Positions 1 to 10,488 of a stretch of 43,410 nt of DNA are shown piece by piece. The stretch is from positions 591,357 through 634,766 of the forward strand of contig NW_003137825.1 of the NCBI RefSeq assembly GCF_000003605.2. Reading direction: 5' to 3'. Position 1 is the first letter of the stretch. Every line of letters starts with the position of its first letter. The position numbers and the translations under genes are program-made. The DNA is from Saccoglossus kowalevskii (taxonomy: Eukaryota > Hemichordata > Enteropneusta > Harrimaniidae). The notes under the pieces are model-generated. The model did not search any database. It was not told where the DNA came from and saw only the letters and a program-made list of their open reading frames with translations.

Positions 1-1436
1 TTTGAAACTTCGTTTATTTAGAATATATTTTCGTTACCAATAAAATAAAAATCTCTCAGTCAATCAGAAACCCGGATTCATGCCTTTGAGGAAGGTCCCG
101 TTTGAACGCTCACATCGGTTTTTTTTTCGTTTGGGGGAAAACTAAAACTGGTCGCAATTTTCGAATAAGAATGAGTCGGCAATTTTTAGTGGAGTCGAAA
201 ATTTGGAGGTAAATAAAACACCGAAACCCGGCAAATAAATAGGCGGTCAAATTTTTAGAGGGGTCGAAATTTTGGAGTTTTCGCGGTGTTAATTATTCCA
301 TTTCAATGAAACTTAGTACAAAGATGCTCTAGGACAATGTACAAACCTAATTAGTTTGGGGTAAAAATCTGTTCATATTAATTCCCTAATAAGCATAATA
401 ATTCATAATTTTTTGGTTCTGTTACATTGCGCAGACCTCATTAGTTTTACACTCAAATCTGGTCATATTAATTTTCTGATTTGCATAATTAGTTTTCAGC
501 TAAGTAATTTCGAATTATATTTAATGTGTCTCCAATACTCTCAGCACATGGGAGTTCTTTCTAAGCTTTCTTTGATTCTAGTTTAGATTTAAAATAATGT
601 GCCTGATTTCAATTTCCTGGCTCGAGTTAAACTGTAATATATAAAGGACCAAAAATTTACAAAATTTCTTGGAAGTCTGCTGGGTTTATACCAGTTTTAA
701 AAACTGTTAATAGTTTCTTGGTAATATATGGCATTCCATCTGCTTTTTAAGGTACTTAGAGCCATGTAGAAAAGTTTGAATAGAAATAAGACATTCATGG
801 CTTTGAAAGCTAATTGCTTTATTTAAAAAAAAAAGTACTAAATATTTTTTGTAAATTTTTAGATTGGCTACTAATTTTGAAAAGTGGTAGCCACAGGAAA
901 AAAATGTTAGTCTGGGCACCTTGGGCTACTGTTAATTTTGAGTGCCTGGATATAGGTTTTCTGTACGTGTAAGTTAGTAGAAATACATATTCCAATATCC
1001 TCTGTAGTTTCAAAGTACAAAAGTCTACTGTGTCATTTTCAATGATTATATAGAAATGGAGCAAGTTTATTATGTCAAAGGTGATAAAAAGTAATATACA
1101 AAATAGAAGAGTATGAGTTTATGTAATTGACCTAGCTTTTAAAAAATTAGTCTCAGCGCGATGTATCACACTAATCTACAGAAATTCATTTAATGAAAAG
1201 TAGTGACAATACACTTATTGAATACTATTGGAGTATTTTATTTACAGTTCTTTTAAGAATTGATTTGTAATATTGACATTTTGTTCTATTTCACAAATTT
1301 TCATTTATTATTATATCGCTATTAACTAAAAGAAATATGAATTTCAATGGATTCAATAAAAATTTTAATTTATTAAAAAAAAAAAATTCCACTGAAAACA
1401 AAGCTTGTGTTTGCATCTTTACTATATGTATTGTAG
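1..1436. other. Left flank without a recognisable gene
   Basis: AT-rich non-coding sequence, presumably intron or 5' flank of the FG-GAP gene that follows. I found no exon with matching splice sites and reading frame. It contains two degenerate internal duplications. Positions 172-215 resemble 242-290 (both carry a run like CAATTTTTAG followed by a GTCGAAA block). Positions 332-400 resemble 423-495 (both carry TCATATTAATT about 30 nt after an ATTAGTTT block). These look like fragments of interspersed repeats. The missing N-terminal exons of the FG-GAP gene are either outside the window or too short to see here. Confidence 0.5.
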
Positions 1437-1610
1437 AAGTGAGACCAATTCTGGTGTAATGGTGCCTGTAGTAATTGCTGATATGAATAATGATGGCATA
1501 GATGATATTATAGTATCTTTATTTGATGCCACTGTTACAGTACTGGATGGGCAAACACTGGAAATAATCTGGACAACAGATTCTAGATTTCAAGGACTAC
1601 AGTTCTATAC
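1437..1610 (+). CDS. FG-GAP gene, internal exon 1 of those visible
   Basis: The acceptor TTGTAG ends at 1436 and the donor GTAAGC starts at 1611. The 58 codons hold one FG-GAP repeat with the acidic loop DMNNDGIDD and the strand VTVLDGQTLEIIW. The exon enters in phase 2 (its first base completes a codon) and exits inside the ACC codon shared with the next exon. A longer open frame starting at 1405 runs through the splice acceptor and is not a real start. Confidence 0.82.
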
Positions 1611-4600
1611 GTAAGCTGACCTCAATATTTTTTCTGAAAAGTTTCGTCTGCTATGTTTTTTTTAATTGTGTTTGACGGAGGAAATGGTATTCATGAAGAT
1701 AGATTCCCTTGGCAATATTCCTAGGAACATTGCTGTCATGTTTGTTACTAAAAATACAAAGGTGTTTTTTGTAAACCCAACAACGAAAAACAATTGGGAT
1801 TTAAATTTGTTATTTACCTTTGAATTTTTTATCAAAAAAATCAAATCTGTAATCACAATGCTAAAAAATCTTCCAAGGGCTCCTACCAAAATATAGAAGA
1901 CAATATAACTTTAAACCATGGTTCCTGGTGTATAAAAGTAACAACTGACAATGACCAGATTTCAGTCTGCAAATCTCACAGCATGGCAATGTATCTGATT
2001 GGGGTGCTTTGAAAAGAATCAGAATCAGAATGCATGAAATACTTTATTTCTCTATTGTATACAATCATGAACGTCATAGAATACAATTTCAATGTTAGTT
2101 TACTAGTTGAGCAAGATTTAAGAAAAAGTGTGAACAACACTTTAAAATGAAATAAATCACCAGTGCAATTGGTTACCATGGTGAAAAAGGTAAAAAATGC
2201 TGTACTATATTTTCTTTTCCAGCACTCCAGCTCTAGGATATTTTAATGATGATGATGTTTTGGATCTCATGATTTCTATGAGTTATGGTAAATACCCAGT
2301 GTATAATCTAACTATGGTAAGAATCTCTTTCATTCTAAGCATGTATACTGGGGATTTCTGAGCATCCAACCATTGTCAAGCATGCAACAAAGTGTAGTGT
2401 TAATATACCAAAGTCACATTTATAAATGTTAAACTTTGGATGAATTCTGTTATACTGCTTACATTTTACTGGGTCCCGTTGCCATTTGGATACATAGCTC
2501 ATTCATTCTATGATGCTGTCATGATGGCAAGTTTGTCACTCAACTCTATCATTATAAAAATGTATATTTAGTTTTTTTTTGACAAAGTGCTCCTAAAAAG
2601 TTCATTTTTTCACTATGCTAATCATGCTTATTATCTAAAATAAATTTATAAATTTTTTTTTTGAGATTAGAAAATTGATAAATTTATCAGTTTTCAAAAG
2701 TAACATTTTCAACTTTGTTCGCAATACATGCATTGATTAATTCTTTGAGAAAACAAATTGGTACCAAAATGAGTTGTTGTATTTGCATTATAAATATCAG
2801 TATATATATATTTTCGAGTAGCATTCCTATAGTATTTTTGCATATCTTACATGAAAAGTTCTTCAATTTACATGTAATTACAGTTAACTGAACATATAAG
2901 GGACTAAAGAAAATCACTCTGAAATCTGATTCAGTCTGAAATCTAGAATGTATGCAGAAAGATAACAATAATGATATCAGGTCACATCTGTTTCACTGTA
3001 TAATCCTTTCTTCATTTGTTATCAGCATGTTGTCCTTGATGGTGAAAATGGTGATATTTTGTGGAATCTCAAGTCATCCAAAAGTACATGGTCTTCACCC
3101 TTGACTTTGCAAACTGGTAATCACAAAGATGCATTTTTGTTTTGGGTACAAGGTCGTCAAGGCAACATTATTGACTATGAGTTGGTATGTATTGATTTTC
3201 CTTATTATTCAAATTGCAACAGAAGCATACAAAATTTCTTTTTTGTTAGGATGAACGGTAGCCTGACAAGGTCAAGTGATTTGCGCCCTCTGTGGTGCTT
3301 CAAATGCAACACACGCCTGACAGAATGATGTCACCTCCCGACGATACTTTGAACATCAGATAGTGACAGCCATCAAAGAGTAACAATTCACAGCAGAGTT
3401 TATTTGTTTGCTGACATAATGTACGATAAGGTGCTGGCAAATTTTTGCCTATTGTTTATCATCTTGTTGAAAACTGATTTTTGTCAACAATACAAACATG
3501 GCTTTGATTGACAGTGTTAACATGACCACGAAAATGAATATTCATTGAAAGTCAATGCAAGGAGGCGTGAACTTTGACGAGACATGCACTATTCTGTCAG
3601 GCATTGGTAGGGTCTGATGCCGTTCGACCGGTGAGGGCGCCACATGTCAAACTAGGTGGACAGTAGTCACAATCTATTTCTGTTGCTAAAATGATCAAAA
3701 CTAAATTGTCACATTAATAATTTGTATCTACCGGTAATCATTGCTAAAAATCACACAATCTAGCCTAGAAAATAATAAAATGTCTCCAGTTGTGGAGCAG
3801 ACAGTGTTTGTTTTGTTCTGCAAATGTGGTATGTGACAGAGGTTTGACGCATCACATAAAACATCTGTAAGGCATTAATGTACATGCATAATAGTCCAAT
3901 TTACATTTACTATTTAGAAGGACTCTATCGGGAGAGTACGAAGACATGGGGGCAAAGAAGAGGCTGAAGAAAATGACGACGATGATAAAGACAGTGATCC
4001 AGATATCCATGAACAAGACTGTGATGTACCTGAAGCAGAGTTCATAAGTGAAATGTTATTAATGAATCGTAATACAATTAGAAATCCTATCAGGGTTGTG
4101 CAGGAGAATTCTGTCAAACATATGTATAGTAAGTAAACCATCACTGTCTTGCATCTGAATAATGGTTTGGTGATCATCTTTTGTGGCAAACAGACGCCAT
4201 TTCTGTGCATGCTTCCAAGGATTTGAAGTTGTAAAAACCGCTAAACTTTGTTGAAATCTTTAACATTGTGGTTAATTGAGTAGTTGTGGTCTTCGCAAGT
4301 TATGTGTGTCAGAACTTGTTGCCTAGGGGCTACTTTATTTATCTGGATAACCTAAAATACTGTCATACAATGCTTTGGAGCATGTTCAACACAACTAGCC
4401 TAAAAAGTATGAAATGTTCATGTTCAAAGTTTGTTACAAATGTTAAGAATCATCATCTAAATTTATAAGACACCTCCCCCTGGCCTGGCCCTGAATAGAC
4501 AGGTATAGGAGAATGTGTGTTCATCACAAACAATCCTACAAGGAATGCTTCACATTGAATTTTGCTTTATTAAAGAAGCCCATGACATGTTGGTGACACT

Positions 4601-7600
4601 CTAACATGCTGAAAAGTCAAATGCAACCAAATTTATGAAACTACTCTGTAATAATCAGCTATTTTCCAAAAAAACATCTGACCTAGATATTGTGTGATTA
4701 CCATAAATTGTTGCATTTGATATGTTGCATTATATTACTTCACTACAAACAAAATATATCCGATAATAGAACTTTTATGCAGAGAGTAATTATTTATTTT
4801 AGTTTGACTGCAATCAACTGAATAGTTATTGTGTACAGTCGGTGAATGAAAGAAATGAAATAGATTATAATAGATCTAATATTCATTCTGTGAAGTGTAG
4901 CCTAACATTGAGAAATTTGTTAATGATGCATGGTTTGTTTTTGTAGGTGTCAAATACAGTAATGTATTAGGTATGGGCCAGGAAGACATGGATAAAATGA
5001 GACTGAAAATGCAGAATTCCACTGATGAACAAAAAATGAACATGACTATAAAAATGATAAACCAAGTCAAGGCTTTATCGGAGTCAGATGAACGGATAGT
5101 GACTGATGTCATGAACCATATTTCTGAGGAAGACCTGGCTAAACTGAGGAATCATGTCATGGAATTCTTGGGTGGAGTTTTGAAATCGGGAGATGATATC
5201 TACACAGTGATGACTCATCATGTAATGCACCATGTCCTGCACATGGAAGAAAGCCATGGTGGTGATGGGGACATGCCTTCGTCATCGGCGGAGGGAGAAC
5301 CTGATTCTCACCCAGAGGGAATGCCGAATGAACATGGACATGGTCATGCACATAATGATGATATGCCAATGGGAGGTGAACATGGTCATAATGACGATGA
5401 TATGCCAATGGCTGGTCAGCACAGTCATGATGACGATATGCCAATGGGGGCAGGTGAACACCATGATGATGATGATGATGATATGCCAATGGCGGGTCAG
5501 CACAGTCATGACGATATGCCAATGGGAGGAGGTAAACACCATGATGATGATATGCCAATGGTTGGTCAGCACAGTCATGATGACGATATGCCAATGGGAG
5601 GAGGTAAACACCATGGTGATGATGATGATGATGATGATATGCCAATGGCATCCCCGGAGAACACAGATTCCGACAGTATGCCAATGCAGCCAGGAAAAAT
5701 GCCCATTGATGAAGATAATATACCAATGAACTCTGAAGCCAAGCCAGATCTACAGGAACCTGCACCAGAACCATCGAGCACAGTCTTGACTCCACGCATA
5801 AATGGGACTGACATTAATTCCATAAAACTGAATTCTTCCAACACTAATAATACTGCAGCACCACCACTGATCTCAGAGAAACACACAACACCAAAGTTGC
5901 TTCATCGTTACAAGAAACCACTTCCGGCATATCCACATAGATTACCCTACACCAAATACAAACTACCAGGACACTCACGACATGCAAGACATGGTGGTAG
6001 TGAAGAAGAACATGGTGATATGGGAGAAATGGAAGAAACCATCTCTGAGATAATTGTTAATCCTAATGGTGCAATGTGTGCTAGAATGGTCATGGATATT
6101 AAACCTACAGGTAAGCTTGCTCTTTAACAATACACATCACTAGAAATTACTCAGAATACTGGCATATTCATACTCGCTGGATACTGCTTTTTGCTATTAA
6201 CAATGTTGGACCCTATTATTAAAATCGCCCAATAGCTCAAAAGTAGTTGAAAGGCAATGTTCTACAGATGCTGTTATGGTGAGAATCATTGATGATTACT
6301 TTACGTATTAAAGTGTTCATTCTTCTCACAGGAAATTTCCTTAGTTAACCAAGGATTATTTAGTTCGGCTGTAAAACTGACATAGGCTCATTGTTCACTA
6401 GCAACACTACTACTTACAAAATGCACTCTGCGCCACCATCTTTGTTACCTCGATCAGAATCCTCCTTGTAACCCAGCATGCATGAGACATGTCACAACGT
6501 GCATTATGTCACCTTAGGGCAGCGTTTTTCCAGAGGTCAGGGTTCACTTTTTCTTCGATCTATTTACAGTTTTCACTTGGTTTTTTTTTTAATTTTTGGT
6601 AATTAGTGTCACTGGCGAGTGAGTAGTAAAAACTGCAAAAAAATGCAGTGCAGCAAATCGGGATAGATCTTCCCGACGTACACTGCATTTGTGAGCATCA
6701 CAGAACCGTGATGCTTTAGAGCCCTGGGGAGAACACTGTTAGGCAGTGAATAAATGTATCAATGCACAAGGTCACATGCATGATGTAATTTTGATGTTTT
6801 ATAGTAGTGATCTTATACAAGTACATTTTTTAAGTAAGGTATTGTACCTCAGACATTATAATAAATTGCAAATGTTCAACAGTGCCCTCTAAGGCTTTTT
6901 TTGGCTTCTCTTGGCTTCTCTTGTCAGGTAGTGCTTGATGTAACTTGCTGTTTTTAAAGATCCAAATTAAAATGAAATGAAATGCATAGTTGCAATTGTC
7001 AAAATTTAAACATCTGTCTCTGAAAGAGATTGGCATTAGACACATAATTGAAATTGTTTGATGTAATAATAAATTATCGGTAGCTATAAATGTTCTGTGG
7101 GTGTATAAAAGGAAAGATGGTGACCAGATTTCAGTATGCAAAACATGTTTTGAACCCCTAGTACGGTTTTGTAGCAACTCAGTGCTCGAACCGGGCAGAG
7201 AAGCAATTGACCTGACCATCCTGGCCGACAAAATTTGACAGCCGGGGGATGACTATCGACTGTGGATCGTGTCCTGTAATTTGGTTCTTGGCGAGAAGCC
7301 CGATTCGTGTCTTTAGCACAACTTGATTGTCCATAAAGAGGCGGTACATCGTCTGAGGAGGACAATGCCCCCAGTTTTTACCAACGCCTACCTGAGGCAA
7401 GGGCCAGTAGGAAGACTATTTTCTACGTCAAAAATTTGAGTGGTGCTGATCGGAGAGGCTCAAAGGGCAGTGCGCTTAGAGTGGACAACACAACCGTCAA
7501 AACCCAGTTGGGCGGTTCCCTTGTATGGGGTCTCGGATTATGGAAAGCAGTAAATAGTCTCCTAATAATAGGACAATCGGCTAGTTTTGTTCCCAAAGTG

Positions 7601-10488
7601 TTCTCAATGGTGGGGACAAGGCCGACCTGTATCCAACGATCTCTGCGAAGGACAAACCCACTTTGTCAAACAGGTGGACGAAGGAGTCTGCTACATGGCC
7701 AATAGGGGGATTGTATGGATCAATCTCCCTTCTGCTACGCCAATCAGTGTATGCTTGCAACTAGAAATGTAGGCAGCGTTGGTGGAATCCCTGTTTGCCC
7801 TAGCCAGGATGTTGGCAGCCCGCTCAGATAAACCTTTCGTATGTGCGGGTCTACTGAGCCTGTAAGTGATACTCGCTGGACTCGTTGGTAGTGCGCCGTC
7901 CGATTGGGACAGCAGGTCCGGTAAGTCCGGAAGCACTACTATTGTTTCGACTAGTATTTCCATCAGAAGTGAAAACTAGGCCTTGGATGGCCAATTGGGT
8001 GCGACCAATGACAATATGCAGGTGTGCATCTGTCGAAGTTTTCTCCGGTGCCCGTCGAACTAACAGGAAGGGAGGAAAGGCCTACCCAACTAAGTGGGTT
8101 CACAGGGTTAGCAAAGCGACCCTGGCCCAGGCTCCTGCTTTCAGTTCGAGCCGGTTGATATGGTGGTCCTGAAACTAATGCGGGGGCCATATCCTAGGGC
8201 TTGTTCGTCCAATAGATGCGCTCCCCAACCTTGGAGGGAGGCATCTGTTACCAGAGTCATACCTGCGGCGAGTGGGTCCAAGGGGGCCGAGGTTGGCCAG
8301 TGACGACCACCAGGGCTTCCTTCACTTGGTTTGAAAACAAAACCCGCCTATCTAGTCCCCATAGGAGAGCTCGGCAAGCGTTATACCGGGTGACTGCGTA
8401 GTGCGGCCTGGGGAACCACCCTTCGAACCGAGGTCACCAATCCGATGCTCCGCATTAGTTCTCGGAGGGACACTGAGGGAATGCTGACTAGGCGTTCGGC
8501 TAGGCTGCTTAGCGCTAAGCAACACGCTTGAAATAGCTATACCAAGCTTACCTCTGTGTCAAACTCCAGGAACACCAACTGTGCATTGGGTCGAGATGGG
8601 ACTTGACAATTTACTAACGAGCCCAACTGGTGAAGTAAATTCTGTGTTAGCCTGACGTGTTTGGCTAATAACCCCTTGTCCGGGTTGTGTAGTAACCAGT
8701 CGTCTAGGTAAGGATTGAGGTGTACCAACATTTGGTGAAGCAGCTGCACTACCCGTTTCATCACTCTGGTGAGCACGTAGGGCGTTGTCTATAACCCAAA
8801 CGGGGGGCACTCAAAATTCAATACTTGGCCCAGCTGGGCGATTCGAAGGATGGCAACTTGCTGGGTGCATTGGTATGTGCTGGTAGGCCCTGCTTAAGTC
8901 TAGTGGGGCTAGCCAGTCGAAATGTCTTCATGCGGAACCGATCGAAGAGCATATACAGACTCAGTCTGCCTAGGTCCACAACTGGACGCCTGCCACCTGT
9001 AGATTTGGTACTACGAACACACTTGGGTAGAAGCCTGGACTTAATGCCGGCTAATCTACCCTGTGTAGGTGCCCTTTTCCAGCAAACTGCTACTTCCTGC
9101 CTGATTGCTTCCGCCTTGCGGGAGTCCCCTGGCAGTGCCCAATAGGGGGGAGACACTGACAGGGGCAATGGAGATTTCAGCGGTATCCCGTTACAGAATG
9201 TCACCACCTGGAAAGGTCCAGGGATCGGTCACCCGCTGTCTCCAAACCAGACTACACCAGCGCAATCTGTGTACGACAGGGATATGTGGCCATGGTTTCG
9301 GCGGGTGCTCTCTTCTCACGTGAGGTGAGTTTCCCCAGGGCCTGCGGTAGTCACTAAGTTGTGACCTGACCACTCGCCAAACACATGCCTGTCCCCACGG
9401 TCACAGAGGTAAGCCTCAAACATGCTACCCCCACTGCCAGGGTGGACGACCATCCAAGGAGGGGGAGGAGCCACCACCTGACCCCTTCCTCCCTGGGGGT
9501 GCGCCGCTACTCTTCCCTCCCATGGAAGGGTATGAGCGCTTGCTTCCTGGCAGACTCTGGCTAGCGGATGACTCCCTAGGGCGTTGTGTTTTCTGTGCTT
9601 GGGGTGACCTCCGCTTACCCCTGGCAGGGCCAACTGGCTAGCGGATTTGATCTGAACCCTCTGGTTCATTACACTCCGAAGCTCCGAGACTGTACCCACC
9701 ATTCTCCGAACAAAGAGGGTAGAAGATGTCCATTCTGCGTGACTAAGGTGGGGACGTACCCCCCGACTCAGTTTGCCGACGAAAACACACACGTCTAAGG
9801 TCGCATCTCGTTGCACAGTAGTGGCCCTGGCCAAGAGAGCCAGGTGACACTAGGGGATGTCGCACGTAGATGTGCAGTGGCCCACCAGTAAATGTGTTGC
9901 CTGGTCTAGGAGGCTGGTTCGTTCTGCCTCTGGGCGTGCACAATAATGCACTCAAGCAACTCTGCCCTCAGGCCGTGATGGATCATCTCAGATTGAGCTG
10001 GCGAGAACGCCCATGGAACACGGCCGTCCCCCTTTACCCGATTTGCCCAACGGAAACTAGTGTTGAATGCATTAATAAACTAGGGTATGGATGTGCCGTT
10101 TCTGAAAAATTTCCCTTTCAGAAATTTCTCTTGTCATTTGAATGTACATGTACTTTTTAAAATACAATATTTTTCAGGCGCTGTCGGTATGGTTGATGGT
10201 CAGCTCAACTATTTCTTCTTAGAAAACTGGATTGCTTATTACAGAGATTTTGGTGGATCAATCAAGGGTGGCGACTATAAAGTTATTGCGAGAAAAATTA
10301 ATCTAAATACAGCTATTCAACAAAAAGACACTGTCAAACTGGACAAACATCTTTCAATCGGAGAAAGCATACACAGTGTGGATACCATGGATGAATCAGA
10401 AGAATCTTTTTCATTCTTACCTAATGGGTTGCAGAGTTGGTTATCATACATGGGAGGAAATGGTGATGGACATTTCAAACATGTATAA
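1437..10488 (+). CDS. FG-GAP beta-propeller protein, FAM234/ITFG3-like, 3' part in six exons
   Basis: Spliced coding sequence 1437-1610, 2223-2316, 3026-3184, 3918-4128, 4947-6110 and 10178-10488. Every junction has AG/GT borders and the phases agree, giving about 703 residues with an open 5' end. The first three exons encode FG-GAP/VCBS-type blades: a calcium-loop-like DMNNDGIDD, a second loop FNDDDVLD, and the PQQ-like VLDGENGDILW followed by DAFLFW. That combination is what I associate with FAM234A/B (ITFG3), single-pass membrane proteins with a large propeller on the outer side. Exons 4-5 are acidic and predicted helical, then carry a Met/His/Asp-rich repeat. Exon 6 ends in a stop at 10486-10488. 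The N-terminal cytoplasmic and membrane part is not in view. The long acidic/His insert is unlike the FAM234 proteins I know, so the family call is probable and any function is unassigned. An antisense retrotransposon fills most of the 4.1-kb last intron. Confidence 0.8.
1928..1975 (+). repeat. Short repeat shared with 7101-7143
   Basis: GTGTATAAAAG followed by ACCAGATTTCAGT and TGCAAA occurs here and again at 7101-7143, immediately beside the GC-rich retrotransposon. Similarity stops on either side. It may be a remnant of the element's terminal repeat or an unrelated interspersed repeat. Confidence 0.5.
2223..2316 (+). CDS. FG-GAP gene, second visible exon
   Basis: Pyrimidine-rich acceptor TTTCTTTTCCAG ends at 2222; donor GTAAGA starts at 2317. 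It translates in the frame imposed by the previous exon as a second propeller loop (FNDDDVLDLMIS) followed by YGKYPVYNLTM. The clean continuation of frame and motif across a 612-bp intron supports both exons, although this one is too short to stand out as an open reading frame. Confidence 0.82.
3026..3184 (+). CDS. FG-GAP gene, third visible exon
   Basis: Acceptor TTGTTATCAG ends at 3025 and donor GTATGT starts at 3185. Exactly 53 codons in phase 0, with HVVLDGENGDILW (a PQQ/propeller strand) and DAFLFWVQGRQGN, the segment most reminiscent of FAM234. The open frame downstream of 3184 belongs to an inserted repeat, not to this gene. Confidence 0.83.
3245..3660. mobile_element. Foldback (MITE-like) element in intron 3 of the FG-GAP gene
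   Basis: Two halves in opposite orientation. GCGCCCTC near 3282 faces GAGGGCGC near 3634, and GCCTGACAGAAT near 3315 faces ATTCTGTCAGGC near 3592. The block interrupts AT-rich intron sequence and is richer in GC than its surroundings. It has no coding capacity. Exact ends and target-site duplication are not resolved. A TTTGATTGACAGT segment inside it (about 3504) recurs near 36632. Confidence 0.55.
3918..4128 (+). CDS. FG-GAP gene, fourth visible exon (acidic linker)
   Basis: Acceptor TTTACTATTTAG ends at 3917 and donor GTAAGT starts at 4129. The 70-residue product begins KDSIGRVRRHGG, passes through an acidic run (EEAEENDDDDKDSD) and ends NSVKHMY. Codon phase matches both neighbours. Probably a solvent-exposed linker between the propeller and the helical region of exon 5. 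Confidence 0.8.
4947..6110 (+). CDS. FG-GAP gene, fifth visible exon with Met/His/Asp-rich repeat domain
   Basis: Acceptor TTGTTTTTGTAG ends at 4946 and donor GTAAGC starts at 6111. The 388-residue product starts with a charged helical stretch, then passes into a region where MPM recurs nine times, separated by clusters such as GQHSHDDD and GGKHHDDD. It ends with a basic, Pro/Tyr-rich segment and NGAMCARMVMDIKPTG. The ATG at 4973 is internal. Stacked MxM, HxH and HH motifs next to Asp runs resemble known soft-metal-binding segments such as the copper-transporter ectodomain, so metal binding is a reasonable inference. N-glycosylation sequons (NST, NMT, NGT, NSS) are frequent, fitting an extracellular location. 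Confidence 0.85.
5362..5690 (+). repeat. In-frame coding tandem repeat (Met-Pro-Met / His / Asp)
   Basis: Recurring GATGATATGCCAATGG cores spaced at about 27-60 nt and separated by variable GAT-triplet runs (two to seven Asp codons) and CACAGTCATGAT blocks. All spacers keep the frame. The GAT runs look like a replication-slippage microsatellite inside a coding minisatellite, so the Asp-run lengths are probably polymorphic. Confidence 0.85.
6642..6725. repeat. Two adjacent hairpins in the last intron of the FG-GAP gene
   Basis: First hairpin: AAATGCAGTG pairs with CACTGCATTT, enclosing a nested TCGGGA/TCCCGA pair. Second: AGCATCAC pairs with GTGATGCT around a short loop. The arrangement recalls H/ACA RNA, but the second hairpin is far too short and has no box motifs, so I read it as part of a foldback repeat. 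Confidence 0.5.
7084..7963 (-). pseudogene. DIRS-type tyrosine recombinase fragments
   Basis: Minus-strand frame 7691-7963 contains GLSERAANILARANRDSTNAAY, the pattern of the SAM-like N-terminal domain of retrotransposon tyrosine recombinases (a run ending in S-T-x-x-x-Y). Frame 7084-7365 contains LLLCPVRALSCYKTVLG, matching the LCPVRAL block that precedes the catalytic core in DIRS recombinases. Frames are shifted relative to each other and the catalytic Arg-His-Arg-Tyr set is not intact. Confidence 0.65.
8537..9207 (-). pseudogene. DIRS-type reverse transcriptase fragments
   Basis: Two minus-strand frames, 8818-9207 and 8537-8776, line up as one reverse transcriptase split by a frameshift. 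The first has the template-grip segment STGGRRPVVDLGRLS, and the second has the catalytic box as HLNPYLDDWLLHNPD. The YLDD form followed by WLL is characteristic of DIRS RTs rather than of LINE or Gypsy RTs. Disrupted and non-functional. Confidence 0.75.
9316..9955 (-). pseudogene. Possible gag-like remnant of the DIRS element
   Basis: A 172-codon minus-strand frame (9316-9834), overlapped by another at 9743-9955, lies upstream of the RT in the element's own orientation, where gag would be expected. I recognise no domain. Assignment rests on position and GC-rich composition only. Confidence 0.3.
10178..10488 (+). CDS. FG-GAP gene, terminal coding exon
   Basis: Acceptor ATATTTTTCAG ends at 10177. 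Joined to exon 5 the split codon G|GC gives TGAVGMVDGQLNYFF. The sequence that follows (ENWIAYYRDFGGSIKGGDYKV) looks folded and conserved rather than low-complexity. The last 50 residues are Ser/Glu-rich. Stop TAA at 10486-10488. Candidate poly(A) signals AATAAA follow at 10790-10795 and 10910-10915. Confidence 0.82.

Larger units (their letters stand above)
7150..10080 (-). mobile_element. Decayed DIRS-like (tyrosine-recombinase) retrotransposon
   Basis: A block much richer in GC and CpG than the rest of the window, lying antisense in the last intron of the FG-GAP gene. On the minus strand it holds, in order, a gag-like remnant, a reverse transcriptase with the YLDDWLL motif typical of DIRS elements, and tyrosine-recombinase pieces. 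That order (gag, RT, YR) and the absence of LTRs or an aspartic protease fit DIRS. All reading frames are broken by stops and frameshifts, so the copy is inactive. The ends are set by the composition change and are approximate. I did not find intact inverted terminal repeats. Confidence 0.75.

Noticed and set aside
1405-1436. ATG at 1405 as the start of the first FG-GAP ORF
   Set aside because: The frame from 1405 to 1436 runs through the pyrimidine-rich tract and acceptor of the exon. The encoded peptide is not part of a propeller blade.
5157-5886. Long open frames on the minus strand and in a second plus frame over the Met/His/Asp repeat
   Set aside because: They are by-products of the GAT/CAT-rich repeat in exon 5. 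Only the plus frame shared with exons 4 and 6 joins correctly across introns.
6642-6725. Two tandem hairpins resembling an H/ACA snoRNA
   Set aside because: The second hairpin is only about 25 nt, and there is no H box (ANANNA) between the hairpins or ACA at the proper 3' distance.
8825-9798. Plus-strand ORFs of 70-106 codons within the GC-rich block
   Set aside because: They are shadows of the minus-strand DIRS frames. GC-rich sequence has few stops in all frames, and only the minus strand shows RT and recombinase motifs.
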